Made by a program: the position numbers and the translations under genes
Shown: piece by piece, positions 1-6,158 of the stretch
Layout: each line of letters begins with the position of its first letter
Numbering within the stretch: position 1 is the stretch's first letter
The notes under the pieces: generated by a model
Database searches by the model: none
Seen by the model: only the letters and a program-made list of their open reading frames with translations
What the model was told of the DNA's origin: nothing
Assembly (NCBI GenBank): GCA_016649795.1
Contig: JAENWZ010000102.1
Span: 1 to 7,592, forward strand
DNA from: Proteiniphilum sp.
GTDB lineage: Bacteria; Bacteroidota; Bacteroidia; Bacteroidales; Dysgonomonadaceae
Length of the DNA: 7,592 nt
Direction: 5' to 3'

Positions 1-58
1 CTATCAGGGGTATAAGCAGCAGCAACAGATAGAGATATTCAGGATGTAAAAATTCCAT
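1..58 (-). CDS. batA: BatA, aerotolerance von Willebrand A protein (N-terminal fragment)
   Basis: Only the first 19 codons are in the window; the gene continues past the left edge. Reading leftward from an ATG at 58, the protein begins MEFLHPEYLYLLLLLIPLI. A short polar start with the 'P-E-Y-L-Y' signature running straight into a leucine-rich membrane helix is the typical N-terminus of BatA/BatB proteins. These are anchored in the inner membrane and carry a periplasmic or cytoplasmic VWA domain. The start lies 2 bp after the stop of the preceding BatD-like gene and downstream of moxR and DUF58, exactly where Bacteroidales carry batA. The VWA domain itself is not visible, so the name rests on the N-terminal motif and gene order. 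BatB, or another N-terminally hydrophobic VWA protein, is the alternative. Confidence 0.75.
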   Translation of the reverse strand, partial: MEFLHPEYLYLLLLLIPLI

Positions 59-60
59 TC

Positions 61-1131
61 TTATTCACTCTTATCGACACCCTTTTCCGATGTCTTATTG
101 TTTTCATTCTTATCAACATCCTCATCCGCTACAACAGGATCAGGCTCTCTGGTCTGGTTCACAAAGAAATAGGCATTCACCATACTCAAATCGTTTTCAT
201 CGGGATAGGGTTTGTACTTGGCAAATTTTACCAGATCGGAGGTGGATAGAATCTGTTTCAGATTATCGTATACCGAATCCACTTCCGAGACTTTACGAAT
301 CTCATTCAAAATCTCTCCCGATGTCATCTCCATCGCATTGAGTCCCTCCCTTTCATGAATATAGGAACGGAGGATATCGGTCAGTTTACTGTAAAATTCC
401 TTTTCTCTGCCCTGTTGCCAGATCTTCTCCTCCTTCAGCTTGTCCAGCTCCCTGACAGCCCGCACATGTGCCGGCAACACCACAGGTGGTTTGAAAAAAT
501 ACCCTTTTTTCTTTTTCTTCAATACCATATAGATGACAACACCAATAAGCGCCAGGATCAACATGATGCCCAGTACAATCCAGAGCACCCACAAATAATC
601 GGTCCAGACGAATGGAGCCTTACGCACTGTTTTAATGTCATTCAACTGAAGCTGGTTGAAATCAATAGAATCGGTCTCTCCCTTGTTTATTTTCTCAAGG
701 TAGGCCAGCGTTGAGTCTGTCAGCTGGGGTGAGGTCACTTTGAGTCCGAAGGAGTTTGAGAAGAGGGTATCTGTTCCGTCAAACACGGGCATATTAGGCA
801 CATGATAGAGTGTGGAATCGAATGAAGTGATCACATACTTGAAATTAAGCGTCATCACATTGTTCTCTATGGTGGTATCAGGCGTCAGCATGGTAATCAC
901 TTCAATGCCGGGGATGATCTCTTTTTCGTATATCGGAAACGAAATGGTTTTATCTTTGGGAGTGATTACCTTCAGATTGATCAATGCCTGTTCGCCGATC
1001 ATGATCTCCGTGGGCTGCACGGTGGCATGCACCGACGCACGTTGAGCAGATAGCGGTGAGACAAGGATAATTAAAAGGGCAGTCATCGCTGCTCTCCCTA
1101 AAAAAGTGATATGTGGTCTGTACGTTGTCAA
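61..1131 (-). CDS. BatD-like single-pass membrane protein of the moxR-bat operon
   Basis: A 356-residue envelope protein of unknown biochemical function. Residues 1-30 form a likely signal peptide (Arg/His-containing start, hydrophobic core at 16-27, SPLSAQ cleavage region). Residues 31-135 look like an extracytoplasmic beta-rich domain similar to the N-terminus of BatD/oxygen-tolerance proteins. A membrane helix lies at about 179-204 and is followed by five lysines (205-209), which places the C-terminus in the cytoplasm. Residues 240-325 hold a helical domain with the pattern EFYSKLTDILRSYIHER, as in the DUF4381/BatD C-terminal region. The last 30 residues are acidic, low in complexity and probably disordered. 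The start is TTG at 1131, 2 bp after the DUF58 stop, with a near-perfect Shine-Dalgarno 5 nt upstream; the ATG at 1086 would remove the charged part of the signal peptide. It probably works with the MoxR ATPase and the VWA proteins around it, which is inferred from context. Confidence 0.82.
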   Translation of the reverse strand: MTTYRPHITFLGRAAMTALLIILVSPLSAQRASVHATVQPTEIMIGEQALINLKVITPKDKTISFPIYEKEIIPGIEVITMLTPDTTIENNVMTLNFKYVITSFDSTLYHVPNMPVFDGTDTLFSNSFGLKVTSPQLTDSTLAYLEKINKGETDSIDFNQLQLNDIKTVRKAPFVWTDYLWVLWIVLGIMLILALIGVVIYMVLKKKKKGYFFKPPVVLPAHVRAVRELDKLKEEKIWQQGREKEFYSKLTDILRSYIHEREGLNAMEMTSGEILNEIRKVSEVDSVYDNLKQILSTSDLVKFAKYKPYPDENDLSMVNAYFFVNQTREPDPVVADEDVDKNENNKTSEKGVDKSE

Positions 1132-1133
1132 TG

Positions 1134-2003
1134 TTACCTCCTTTGTTGGAATAGTTGCAGCAATGATTTCACATAATCGCTTTCCGTCGAGACAGAGACA
1201 CTGTCAACACCACTTTGTCTGAAAGCATTGTTCATGTTTGATTGAAGGCTGCTCCACCAGCTCTGATACACATTCCTCACTTTCCTGGAGGAGGTGTTGA
1301 TCCATCGCTCTTCGCCTGTTTCCGGATCTCTCACCTTCATAAGCCCAACAGGGTACAACGCAGCACTTAGCTGGTCATATACCTGCACAGCTACCACATC
1401 GTGCTTATTGTTCGCTATCTGAAGTGCTTTTTTATAATTATCAGGGTCGATGAAGTCAGAAATAAGGAAAGCCGTACAGCGCTTTTTAATTGCGTTAGTC
1501 ATATAACGAAGTACCATGTTCAGGTCCGTTCCGCTGCTTTCGGGTTTGAAGCCCAGAATTTCACGGATAATGAACAGGATATGTTTTCTTCCTTTTTTGG
1601 GAGGAATAAATTTCTCTATTTTGTCGGTGAAGAAAATCACGCCTATTTTATCGTTGTTCTGTATCGCAGAAAAGGCTAGTGTTGCTGCAATCTCAGCCAC
1701 CATATCGCGTTTGAGAACAGATTTTGAACCAAAACCTAAACTCTCCGACACATCTATCATCAGCATCACAGTAAGCTCCCGCTCTTCTTCAAATATTTTC
1801 ACGTAGGGACGGTTATAGCGAGCAGTCACATTCCAGTCTATATCGCGCATATCGTCACCATACTGGTACTCCCTAACCTCCGAGAAAGCCATACCACGTC
1901 CTTTAAATGCAGAGTGGTACTCCCCGGCGAAAATATTTCGTGAGAGGCCGCGCGCTTTAATTTCGATGTGTCGTACTTTTGTTAATAGCTCGGTCGTTTC
2001 CAT
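1134..2003 (-). CDS. DUF58 / von Willebrand A domain protein
   Basis: A 289-residue, apparently soluble protein of the DUF58 family, which almost always accompanies a MoxR ATPase. The DUF58 signature is present as REYQYGDDMRDIDWNVTAR (44-62) followed by the RPYVKIFEEERE stretch (65-76). Downstream is a VWA fold with an intact metal-ion-dependent adhesion site: DVSES at 84-88 (D-x-S-x-S), a candidate Thr at 159 and the second Asp in LISDF (D183). In family terms it is expected to bind a divalent metal and act as substrate adaptor or partner for MoxR; the actual client is unknown. It follows moxR after 81 bp with no convincing promoter in the gap, so co-transcription is likely. The gap contains only a small CCC-TGAT-GGG hairpin and A/T-rich sequence. 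Its final codons AGG AGG supply the Shine-Dalgarno of the next gene. Confidence 0.92.
   Translation of the reverse strand: METTELLTKVRHIEIKARGLSRNIFAGEYHSAFKGRGMAFSEVREYQYGDDMRDIDWNVTARYNRPYVKIFEEERELTVMLMIDVSESLGFGSKSVLKRDMVAEIAATLAFSAIQNNDKIGVIFFTDKIEKFIPPKKGRKHILFIIREILGFKPESSGTDLNMVLRYMTNAIKKRCTAFLISDFIDPDNYKKALQIANNKHDVVAVQVYDQLSAALYPVGLMKVRDPETGEERWINTSSRKVRNVYQSWWSSLQSNMNNAFRQSGVDSVSVSTESDYVKSLLQLFQQRR
1136..1143 (-). promoter_or_regulatory. Strong Shine-Dalgarno AAGGAGGT before the TTG start of the BatD-like gene
   Basis: On the minus strand AAGGAGGT is an eight-base match to the canonical anti-Shine-Dalgarno complement. AGGAGG ends 5 nt before the TTG at 1131. It is formed by the last two codons (AGG AGG) and stop of DUF58, which suggests translational coupling. 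It supports TTG at 1131 over the internal ATG at 1086. Confidence 0.75.
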
Positions 2004-2084
2004 TGAGTTCCAAACCCTCCCATCAGGGCAAATAATTTAAATAAGTTAATTGAATATTCTGCCTGGAGTGCTTTCGTCTTAATT

Positions 2085-3080
2085 TTAAGGCACTTCCACC
2101 TTGTTGAGGATCTCACTTATAATCTCTTCCGAGGTAAGGTTATTTGCTTCCGCCTCGTAAGTGAGTCCTATGCGGTGCCGGAGTACATCATGACAGACAG
2201 CCCGGATATCTTCGGGAACCACATAGCCGCGACGTTTGATGAACGCGTAGGCCCGTGCAGCCAGTGCAAGATTGATAGAGGCACGCGGTGATGCTCCGAA
2301 TCCGATCATCTCCTTCAGCCCGGCCATACCAAACTGATCGGGATAACGGGTGGCAAACACAATATCCACAATATATTTACTGATTTTCTCATCGATATAC
2401 ACTTCACGAACCACCTTGCGTGCATCCAGAATCTCCTGGGTGGAGATTACCGGACGATCAATGGTAACAGGGTCAAAAATATTTTGATTGATGATCTGTT
2501 TCTCTTCCTCTTTCGTTGGATAGGAGATGACCACCTTCAGCATGAAACGGTCTACCTGTGCTTCGGGAAGTGGATAGGTACCCTCCTGTTCAATGGGGTT
2601 CTGCGTTGCCATCACAAGAAAAGGACTGGGCAAAGGGTAGCTCTTTTCACCGATGGTCACCTGGCGCTCCTGCATCGCTTCGAGCAATGCACTCTGTACT
2701 TTGGCGGGTGCGCGGTTGATCTCGTCTGCCAGCACGAAGTTGGCAAAAACAGGTCCGTGTTTTACCAGGAATTCTTCTTTGCGCTGGCTGTAAATCATCG
2801 TTCCTATCACATCGGCAGGCAGCAAGTCAGGGGTAAACTGAATGCGACTGTAATCGGCATCGATCAACTGAGCCAGCGTTTTTATCGCCAGCGTCTTAGC
2901 CAGACCCGGCACACCTTCAAGCAAAATATGCCCGTCGGACAATAATCCGATAAGTAGTGATTCCACAAGGTGTTTCTGTCCCACGATCACTTTGTTCATT
3001 CCTGTAACCAGTGTTTGAACGAAAGTACTTTTTTGTTCTATTCGCTCGTTTAGCTCTTTAATATCGACTACTTGGCTCAT
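2085..3080 (-). CDS. moxR: MoxR-family AAA+ ATPase
   Basis: A 331-residue cytosolic AAA+ ATPase of the MoxR subfamily (AAA_3 domain plus C-terminal lid). Visible motifs are Walker A GVPGLAKT (56-63), Walker B FVLADEIN (115-122), sensor 1 MATQNP (157-162), an arginine-finger region EAQVDRF (173-179) and the sensor 2/lid motif GASPRA (262-267). Length and motif spacing are normal for the family. MoxR proteins are chaperone-like ATPases thought to insert cofactors or mature metal-dependent and envelope complexes together with VWA partners. In Bacteroides the bat genes downstream are linked to oxygen and stress tolerance. It is the first gene of the leftward cluster, with a -7 box about 40 bp upstream and an A-rich sequence instead of a Shine-Dalgarno before the ATG, as is common in this phylum. 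Confidence 0.96.
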   Translation of the reverse strand: MSQVVDIKELNERIEQKSTFVQTLVTGMNKVIVGQKHLVESLLIGLLSDGHILLEGVPGLAKTLAIKTLAQLIDADYSRIQFTPDLLPADVIGTMIYSQRKEEFLVKHGPVFANFVLADEINRAPAKVQSALLEAMQERQVTIGEKSYPLPSPFLVMATQNPIEQEGTYPLPEAQVDRFMLKVVISYPTKEEEKQIINQNIFDPVTIDRPVISTQEILDARKVVREVYIDEKISKYIVDIVFATRYPDQFGMAGLKEMIGFGASPRASINLALAARAYAFIKRRGYVVPEDIRAVCHDVLRHRIGLTYEAEANNLTSEEIISEILNKVEVP

Positions 3081-3121
3081 ATTTTTTTGACAGTTAAAAT
3101 TGGATTCTTTTTTACGAGATA

Positions 3122-3129
3122 CAAAAATA
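3122..3129 (-). promoter_or_regulatory. Putative -7 box for moxR
   Basis: Read on the minus strand the sequence is TATTTTTG, an exact match to the Bacteroidota sigma-ABfr -7 consensus TAnnTTTG. It lies in the 139-bp gap between lipB and moxR, about 41 bp upstream of the moxR ATG, so the leader would be roughly 30-35 nt. I see no clear TTTG at the expected -33 distance, only a CTG about 19 bp upstream. The box therefore suggests, but does not prove, that moxR has its own promoter separate from lipAB. No convincing terminator for lipB precedes it; the only nearby symmetry is the 10-bp palindrome TTCAATTGAA at 3192-3201. Confidence 0.5.
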
Positions 3130-3219
3130 GAAATGTTAAATTGGTTTTCAGTGGAAACGCCGTTAAAAATGTTTAAGTCAGGGATGTTCGTTTCAATTGA
3201 ACAAGAGACGGTTTTTCAA

Positions 3220-3900
3220 TCAGTACTCCATTCCGAAAACATGCTGAAAATTCTGTTTCATTTTTAGGGATAGTTCATGAAAATCAACCTCTCTGCCAAG
3301 CTCTTTTTTCAGGGAGGTGACTTCCCTGTCGGTAAACCCACAGGGATTGATGTAATTGAAGTAGGAGAGTTCACTGTTCACGTTCAGGGCCAGCCCATGC
3401 ATGGTAACGAACCTGCTTGCACGTACACCTATCGCACAGATCTTCCGTGCATTCGCCGGATGGGCCGGATCTATCCATACACCCATGGCTTTCTCATCTT
3501 TCTCCCCTTTGACACCGTACTCTTTCAGCGTTTCAATCACCACATCCTCCAACTGGGAGATATACTTCTTTATCCCAATCTGAAATGCTTCCAGGTCAAT
3601 GATCGGATAGACCACCAACTGCCCCGGACCGTGGTAGGTGATATCTCCTCCCCTGTCAATCTCATGCAGGTCGATTTGCTTGCTTTCACACACACTCCTG
3701 GCGATAAGCAGATTCTGCCTGTTGCCGCTCTTCCCTATCGTGTATACATGATCATGTTCACAAAAGAGTAAATATTGGTTTTTCTCCTCCTTCTTTTCCA
3801 GCTTATCACGGATCACAGAGTCAAACAATTTTTCCTGGTAATCCCATGCTTCCTTGTATCGGATACGTCCCAGATCTTCAAAGATTACTTTCCTGCTCAT
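3220..3900 (-). CDS. lipB: Octanoyltransferase LipB
   Basis: Lipoyl(octanoyl) transferase, 226 residues, cytosolic. It moves the octanoyl group from acyl carrier protein onto the target lysine of lipoyl domains (pyruvate and 2-oxoglutarate dehydrogenase E2 subunits, glycine-cleavage H protein). The family signature RGGDITYHGPGQ is at 83-94, followed by VVYPIIDL. A second conserved block is KICAIGVRASRFVTMHGLALNV (153 onwards) with the active-site Lys at 153. The catalytic cysteine is C187 in NPCGFTDREVTS. Length is typical and all key residues are present. It starts 6 bp after the lipA stop and is almost certainly co-transcribed with it. The start ATG has no Shine-Dalgarno. Confidence 0.97.
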   Translation of the reverse strand: MSRKVIFEDLGRIRYKEAWDYQEKLFDSVIRDKLEKKEEKNQYLLFCEHDHVYTIGKSGNRQNLLIARSVCESKQIDLHEIDRGGDITYHGPGQLVVYPIIDLEAFQIGIKKYISQLEDVVIETLKEYGVKGEKDEKAMGVWIDPAHPANARKICAIGVRASRFVTMHGLALNVNSELSYFNYINPCGFTDREVTSLKKELGREVDFHELSLKMKQNFQHVFGMEY

Positions 3901-3906
3901 GCTTTT

Positions 3907-4767
3907 TCAGATATGCTTTTCAGCATGATAGGAGGAACGGACAAGAGGACCACTCTCCACAAACTGAAATCCTTTCTCCAGGCCAATGGTTTTATATTTT
4001 TCAAACTGTTCAACGGTCACATACTCTTTCACGGTCAGATGTTTCCTTGTAGGCTGCAGATATTGCCCTATAGTGAGCACCCTACACCCTACATTGATCA
4101 GGTCGTCCATTGTCTGGATGATCTCCTCCTCTGTTTCACCCAGTCCAACCATCAGGCCCGATTTGGCTTTCACCTTACCACTCTTTGCGATGGTCTCTAT
4201 CGTTTGAAGACTTATATCATATTTGGCCCGGCTACGCACCTTGGGGGTTAAGCGTCTTACCGTCTCCAGATTATGCGATACGATATTGGGACCGGCGTCA
4301 ATCACCTTGCGGATGAGATCTTCCTGACCGTTGAAATCGGGTATCAGTGTCTCAATGGTTACATGAGGAACTCTCTCCTTAACTCGTCTTACGGTACGAG
4401 CCCATAATTCAGATCCTCCATCATCCAGATCATCCCTATCCACACTGGTAAGCACCACATGCCGCAGGTTCATCTGCTCAATGGTGTCGGCCAGTCGGTC
4501 AGGCTCATCCCAGTCTACTCCCAGCGGGGTGCCCGTCTTCACGTTGCAGAAGCGGCACGAACGGGTGCATATATCGCCCAGTATCATAAAAGTGGCTGTC
4601 CCCCGCCCCCAGCACTCAGCCATATTGGGGCATTTACCACTAACACATATCGTATGTAGTTTTTTCTTTGCAATTATCTCTTTTACATCCAGATATTCCT
4701 TTCCCTGGGGCAGCGATATCTTTAGCCATTCAGGCTTTCTAAGCATCAGTTCCGGTTTATTCTCCAT
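3907..4767 (-). CDS. lipA: Lipoyl synthase LipA
   Basis: Radical SAM enzyme of 286 residues that inserts two sulfur atoms at C6 and C8 of a protein-bound octanoyl chain, completing the lipoyl cofactor after LipB. Both iron-sulfur sites are intact. The auxiliary cluster cysteines C41, C46 and C52 follow the C-x4-C-x5-C pattern (CVSGKCPNMAEC). The radical SAM cluster is C67, C71 and C74 (CTRSCRFC, C-x3-C-x2-C). The C-terminal RSSYHA motif (277-282), whose serine ligates the auxiliary cluster, is also present. The protein has the usual length, starting MENKPELMLRKPEWLK. It is the first gene of the leftward lipA-lipB pair, with a long leader of roughly 100 nt from the putative -7 box at 4874-4881. 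Confidence 0.98.
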   Translation of the reverse strand: MENKPELMLRKPEWLKISLPQGKEYLDVKEIIAKKKLHTICVSGKCPNMAECWGRGTATFMILGDICTRSCRFCNVKTGTPLGVDWDEPDRLADTIEQMNLRHVVLTSVDRDDLDDGGSELWARTVRRVKERVPHVTIETLIPDFNGQEDLIRKVIDAGPNIVSHNLETVRRLTPKVRSRAKYDISLQTIETIAKSGKVKAKSGLMVGLGETEEEIIQTMDDLINVGCRVLTIGQYLQPTRKHLTVKEYVTVEQFEKYKTIGLEKGFQFVESGPLVRSSYHAEKHI

Positions 4768-4795
4768 ATTGATTCTAAATAGGTCGTTATTTCGC

Positions 4796-4820
4796 TACAT
4801 ATGCATGCATCATAAGATGC
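4796..4820 (-). other. Small hairpin and alternating purine-pyrimidine tract in the lipA leader
   Basis: The stretch 4796-4810 alternates strictly between pyrimidine and purine for 15 bases (contains ATGCATGCAT). It overlaps a small perfect inverted repeat, GCATC (4807-4811), loop ATAA, GATGC (4816-4820), inside the predicted lipA 5' leader, about 40 nt before the ATG. The stem is only 5 bp, so any regulatory role is speculative. Confidence 0.25.
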
Positions 4821-4873
4821 CTTTTCATATTTAACATAACGAATGGGTGATATAATAAAATGTCAAAACTGTG

Positions 4874-4881
4874 CAAAAATA
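4874..4881 (-). promoter_or_regulatory. Putative -7 box for lipA-lipB
   Basis: On the minus strand it reads TATTTTTG, matching TAnnTTTG exactly and identical to the moxR box. It lies 107 bp upstream of the lipA ATG. No TTTG is seen at the usual -33 distance; that position is occupied by the 13-bp palindrome at 4896-4908. It is the best leftward promoter candidate in the divergent region. Confidence 0.5.
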
Positions 4882-4895
4882 CGATTTTCTTCGGG

Positions 4896-4908
4896 TAATT
4901 ACTAATTA
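4896..4908. repeat. 13-bp palindrome TAATTA-C-TAATTA upstream of the lipA -7 box
   Basis: TAATTA (4896-4901) and TAATTA (4903-4908) flank a single C, giving a perfect odd palindrome that is also a direct repeat. Its centre is about 26-28 bp upstream of the end of the lipA -7 box, so it would overlap the -33 region and could be a regulator site. The region is very A/T-rich, so chance occurrence is quite possible. Confidence 0.3.
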
Positions 4909-4923
4909 TCGCCAATTCATTCT

Positions 4924-4968
4924 GTTACTATTTCTTTTTCTCCTAACTATTTTTAAACAGTTACTATT
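4924..4968. repeat. Direct repeat GTTACTATT upstream of tgt
   Basis: The 9-mer GTTACTATT occurs at 4924-4932 and again at 4960-4968, 36 bp apart, both followed by TCT or CT. The second copy contains part of the left arm of the inverted repeat at 4958-4981. The two copies may be paired binding sites in the tgt upstream region. No regulator can be named. Confidence 0.35.
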
Positions 4969-4981
4969 CTGTTTGTAACTG
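4958..4981. repeat. Inverted repeat CAGTTAC-N10-GTAACTG in the tgt promoter
   Basis: CAGTTAC at 4958-4964 and GTAACTG at 4975-4981 are perfect 7-bp inverted arms around a 10-bp spacer (TATTCTGTTT). The centre-to-centre distance of the arms is 17 bp, not far from two helical turns, and the element ends 9 bp before the tgt -7 box, so it overlaps the expected -33 region. That geometry fits a dimeric repressor operator, although this is inference from symmetry and position only. Confidence 0.45.
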
Positions 4982-4998
4982 CAAAAACTTTATCTTTG
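4972..4998 (+). promoter_or_regulatory. Putative promoter of tgt
   Basis: The -7 box TATCTTTG at 4991-4998 matches TAnnTTTG exactly. A TTTG at 4972-4975 could be the -33 element, but the 15-bp spacing is a little shorter than usual for Bacteroidota promoters (about 17-23). The predicted start site would give a short leader of roughly 20-25 nt before the TTG codon, with the Shine-Dalgarno at 5011-5016 just inside it. Confidence 0.6.
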
Positions 4999-5010
4999 CG
5001 GTTTAAACTC

Positions 5011-5016
5011 AAGGAG
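5011..5016 (+). promoter_or_regulatory. Shine-Dalgarno AAGGAG deciding the tgt TTG start
   Basis: AAGGAG lies 11 nt before the TTG at 5028, slightly far but usable. The reading frame is closed by a TAA at 5004-5006. The next in-frame ATG is codon 32, inside the conserved FMPVGT block, so TTG is the only sensible start. A clear Shine-Dalgarno is unusual in this phylum and may compensate for the weak start codon. Confidence 0.6.
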
Positions 5017-5027
5017 AACGATACAAT

Positions 5028-6158
5028 TTGGATTTCCAGCTATTACATACAGACCCTAAGTCGAACGCCAGAGCGGGAGTAATCACTACAGACCATGGAG
5101 AGGTGGAAACACCGGTATTCATGCCGGTGGGAACCGTTGGCAGCGTGAAGGCTGTGCATATGAACGAATTGAAAGAGGATATAGGAGCAGAGATTATTCT
5201 TGGCAACACCTATCATCTTTACTTGCGCCCCGGACTGGATATTCTGCAACAAGCAGGCGGTCTGCACAAATTTAACAGCTGGAACAAACCGATGCTGACC
5301 GACAGCGGTGGATTTCAGGTATTTTCCCTGACTGAAAACCGGAAGCTGACAGAGGAAGGAGCCGTTTTTCAATCGCATATCGATGGGTCAAAACATTTTT
5401 TCTCTCCCGAAAAGGTGATGGACATTCAGCGTATCATCGGGGCGGATATCATGATGGCTTTTGATGAGTGCACACCTGGCGATGCCGATTACGGATACGC
5501 GAAAAAATCGCTCGATCTCACAGAGAGGTGGCTTGAGCGCTGCGTCACGCGTTTTCGTGAGACGGAGTCTCCCTACGGTTACAGCCAGGCACTCTTCCCT
5601 ATCGTTCAGGGATGTGTCTATCCCGATCTGCGTCGCCGCGCAGCAGAAAATGTAGCTTCCATAGGGGCGGACGGTAACGCAATAGGGGGGTTGGCTGTAG
5701 GGGAGCCGACAGAGAAAATGTATGAGATGGTGGAGCTGGTGAACGAGATACTGCCGAAAGATAAACCCCGCTACCTGATGGGTGTAGGTAAACCCGAGAA
5801 CATCCTGGAAGCGATTGAAAGGGGTGTGGATATGTTCGATTGCATCATGCCCACACGCAACGGCCGTAATGGGCAGATCTTCACGAAACAGGGGATTATG
5901 AATATGCGCAATGAACGGTGGAAAGATGATTTCTCCCCTATCGAAGAGGAGGGTGAATCGTTTGTGGACAAGCTCTACAGCAAAGCCTACCTGCGCCATC
6001 TCATCAACGTGAATGAAATATTGGGTTTACAGATTGCATCCATTCACAATCTGGCATTTTATGTCTGGCTGGCGAAGGAGGCAAGAAAACATATTACCGC
6101 AGGTGATTTTGGGGGGTGGAAACAAATGATGATTGAAAACGTAACAAGAAGGTTATGA
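5028..6158 (+). CDS. tgt: tRNA-guanine(34) transglycosylase Tgt
   Basis: A 376-residue cytosolic enzyme that exchanges guanine 34 in GUN-anticodon tRNAs (Tyr, His, Asn, Asp) for preQ1 or a related base, in the queuosine pathway. Catalytic landmarks are intact: TDSGGFQVFSL with the general-base Asp D92, MAFDEC (D146, substrate binding), VQG (Q195), GGLAVGE (220-226) and the nucleophile D271 in FDCIMPTRNGRNG. The C-terminal AYLRHL and IHNLAFY blocks are also conserved. Oddly, the zinc-site cysteines (normally C-x-C-x2-C before YSRAY) are replaced by G309, S311 and D314, while the histidine ligand H340 remains. Reading frame and length are normal, so this is not a frameshift. The start is TTG with an AAGGAG upstream. 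The stop overlaps the next gene by 4 bp (ATGA), implying translational coupling with the permease. Confidence 0.97.
   Translation: MDFQLLHTDPKSNARAGVITTDHGEVETPVFMPVGTVGSVKAVHMNELKEDIGAEIILGNTYHLYLRPGLDILQQAGGLHKFNSWNKPMLTDSGGFQVFSLTENRKLTEEGAVFQSHIDGSKHFFSPEKVMDIQRIIGADIMMAFDECTPGDADYGYAKKSLDLTERWLERCVTRFRETESPYGYSQALFPIVQGCVYPDLRRRAAENVASIGADGNAIGGLAVGEPTEKMYEMVELVNEILPKDKPRYLMGVGKPENILEAIERGVDMFDCIMPTRNGRNGQIFTKQGIMNMRNERWKDDFSPIEEEGESFVDKLYSKAYLRHLINVNEILGLQIASIHNLAFYVWLAKEARKHITAGDFGGWKQMMIENVTRRL

Noticed and set aside
2484..2945. A 153-codon open frame on the plus strand opposite moxR
   Set aside because: Antisense to the conserved Walker A to sensor 1 region of MoxR; its composition is Cys/His/Phe-rich, as expected from a shadow frame.
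3192..3201. Palindrome TTCAATTGAA between lipB and moxR
   Set aside because: A 10-bp A/T-rich palindrome is easily found by chance, lies well upstream of the moxR -7 box and shows no second copy.
3775..4251. A 158-codon open frame on the plus strand opposite lipA/lipB
   Set aside because: It is antisense to two fully conserved enzymes, its translation resembles no known family, and it spans the lipA-lipB junction; it is a shadow frame.
4980..5027. Possible preQ1 riboswitch in the tgt leader
   Set aside because: The leader after the -7 box is only about 25 nt and shows neither a C/G-rich stem nor the A-rich tail with a pairing CCC/GGG that preQ1 aptamers need.
5388..5999. A 203-codon open frame on the minus strand opposite tgt
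   Set aside because: It lies wholly inside tgt in antisense, has no recognisable domain, and no promoter or start context supports it.
5940..6000. Frameshift or truncation explaining the missing Tgt cysteines
   Set aside because: The frame is continuous through conserved blocks on both sides with normal spacing (DDFSP to YSKAYLRHL), so the substitutions are real and not a sequencing artefact.
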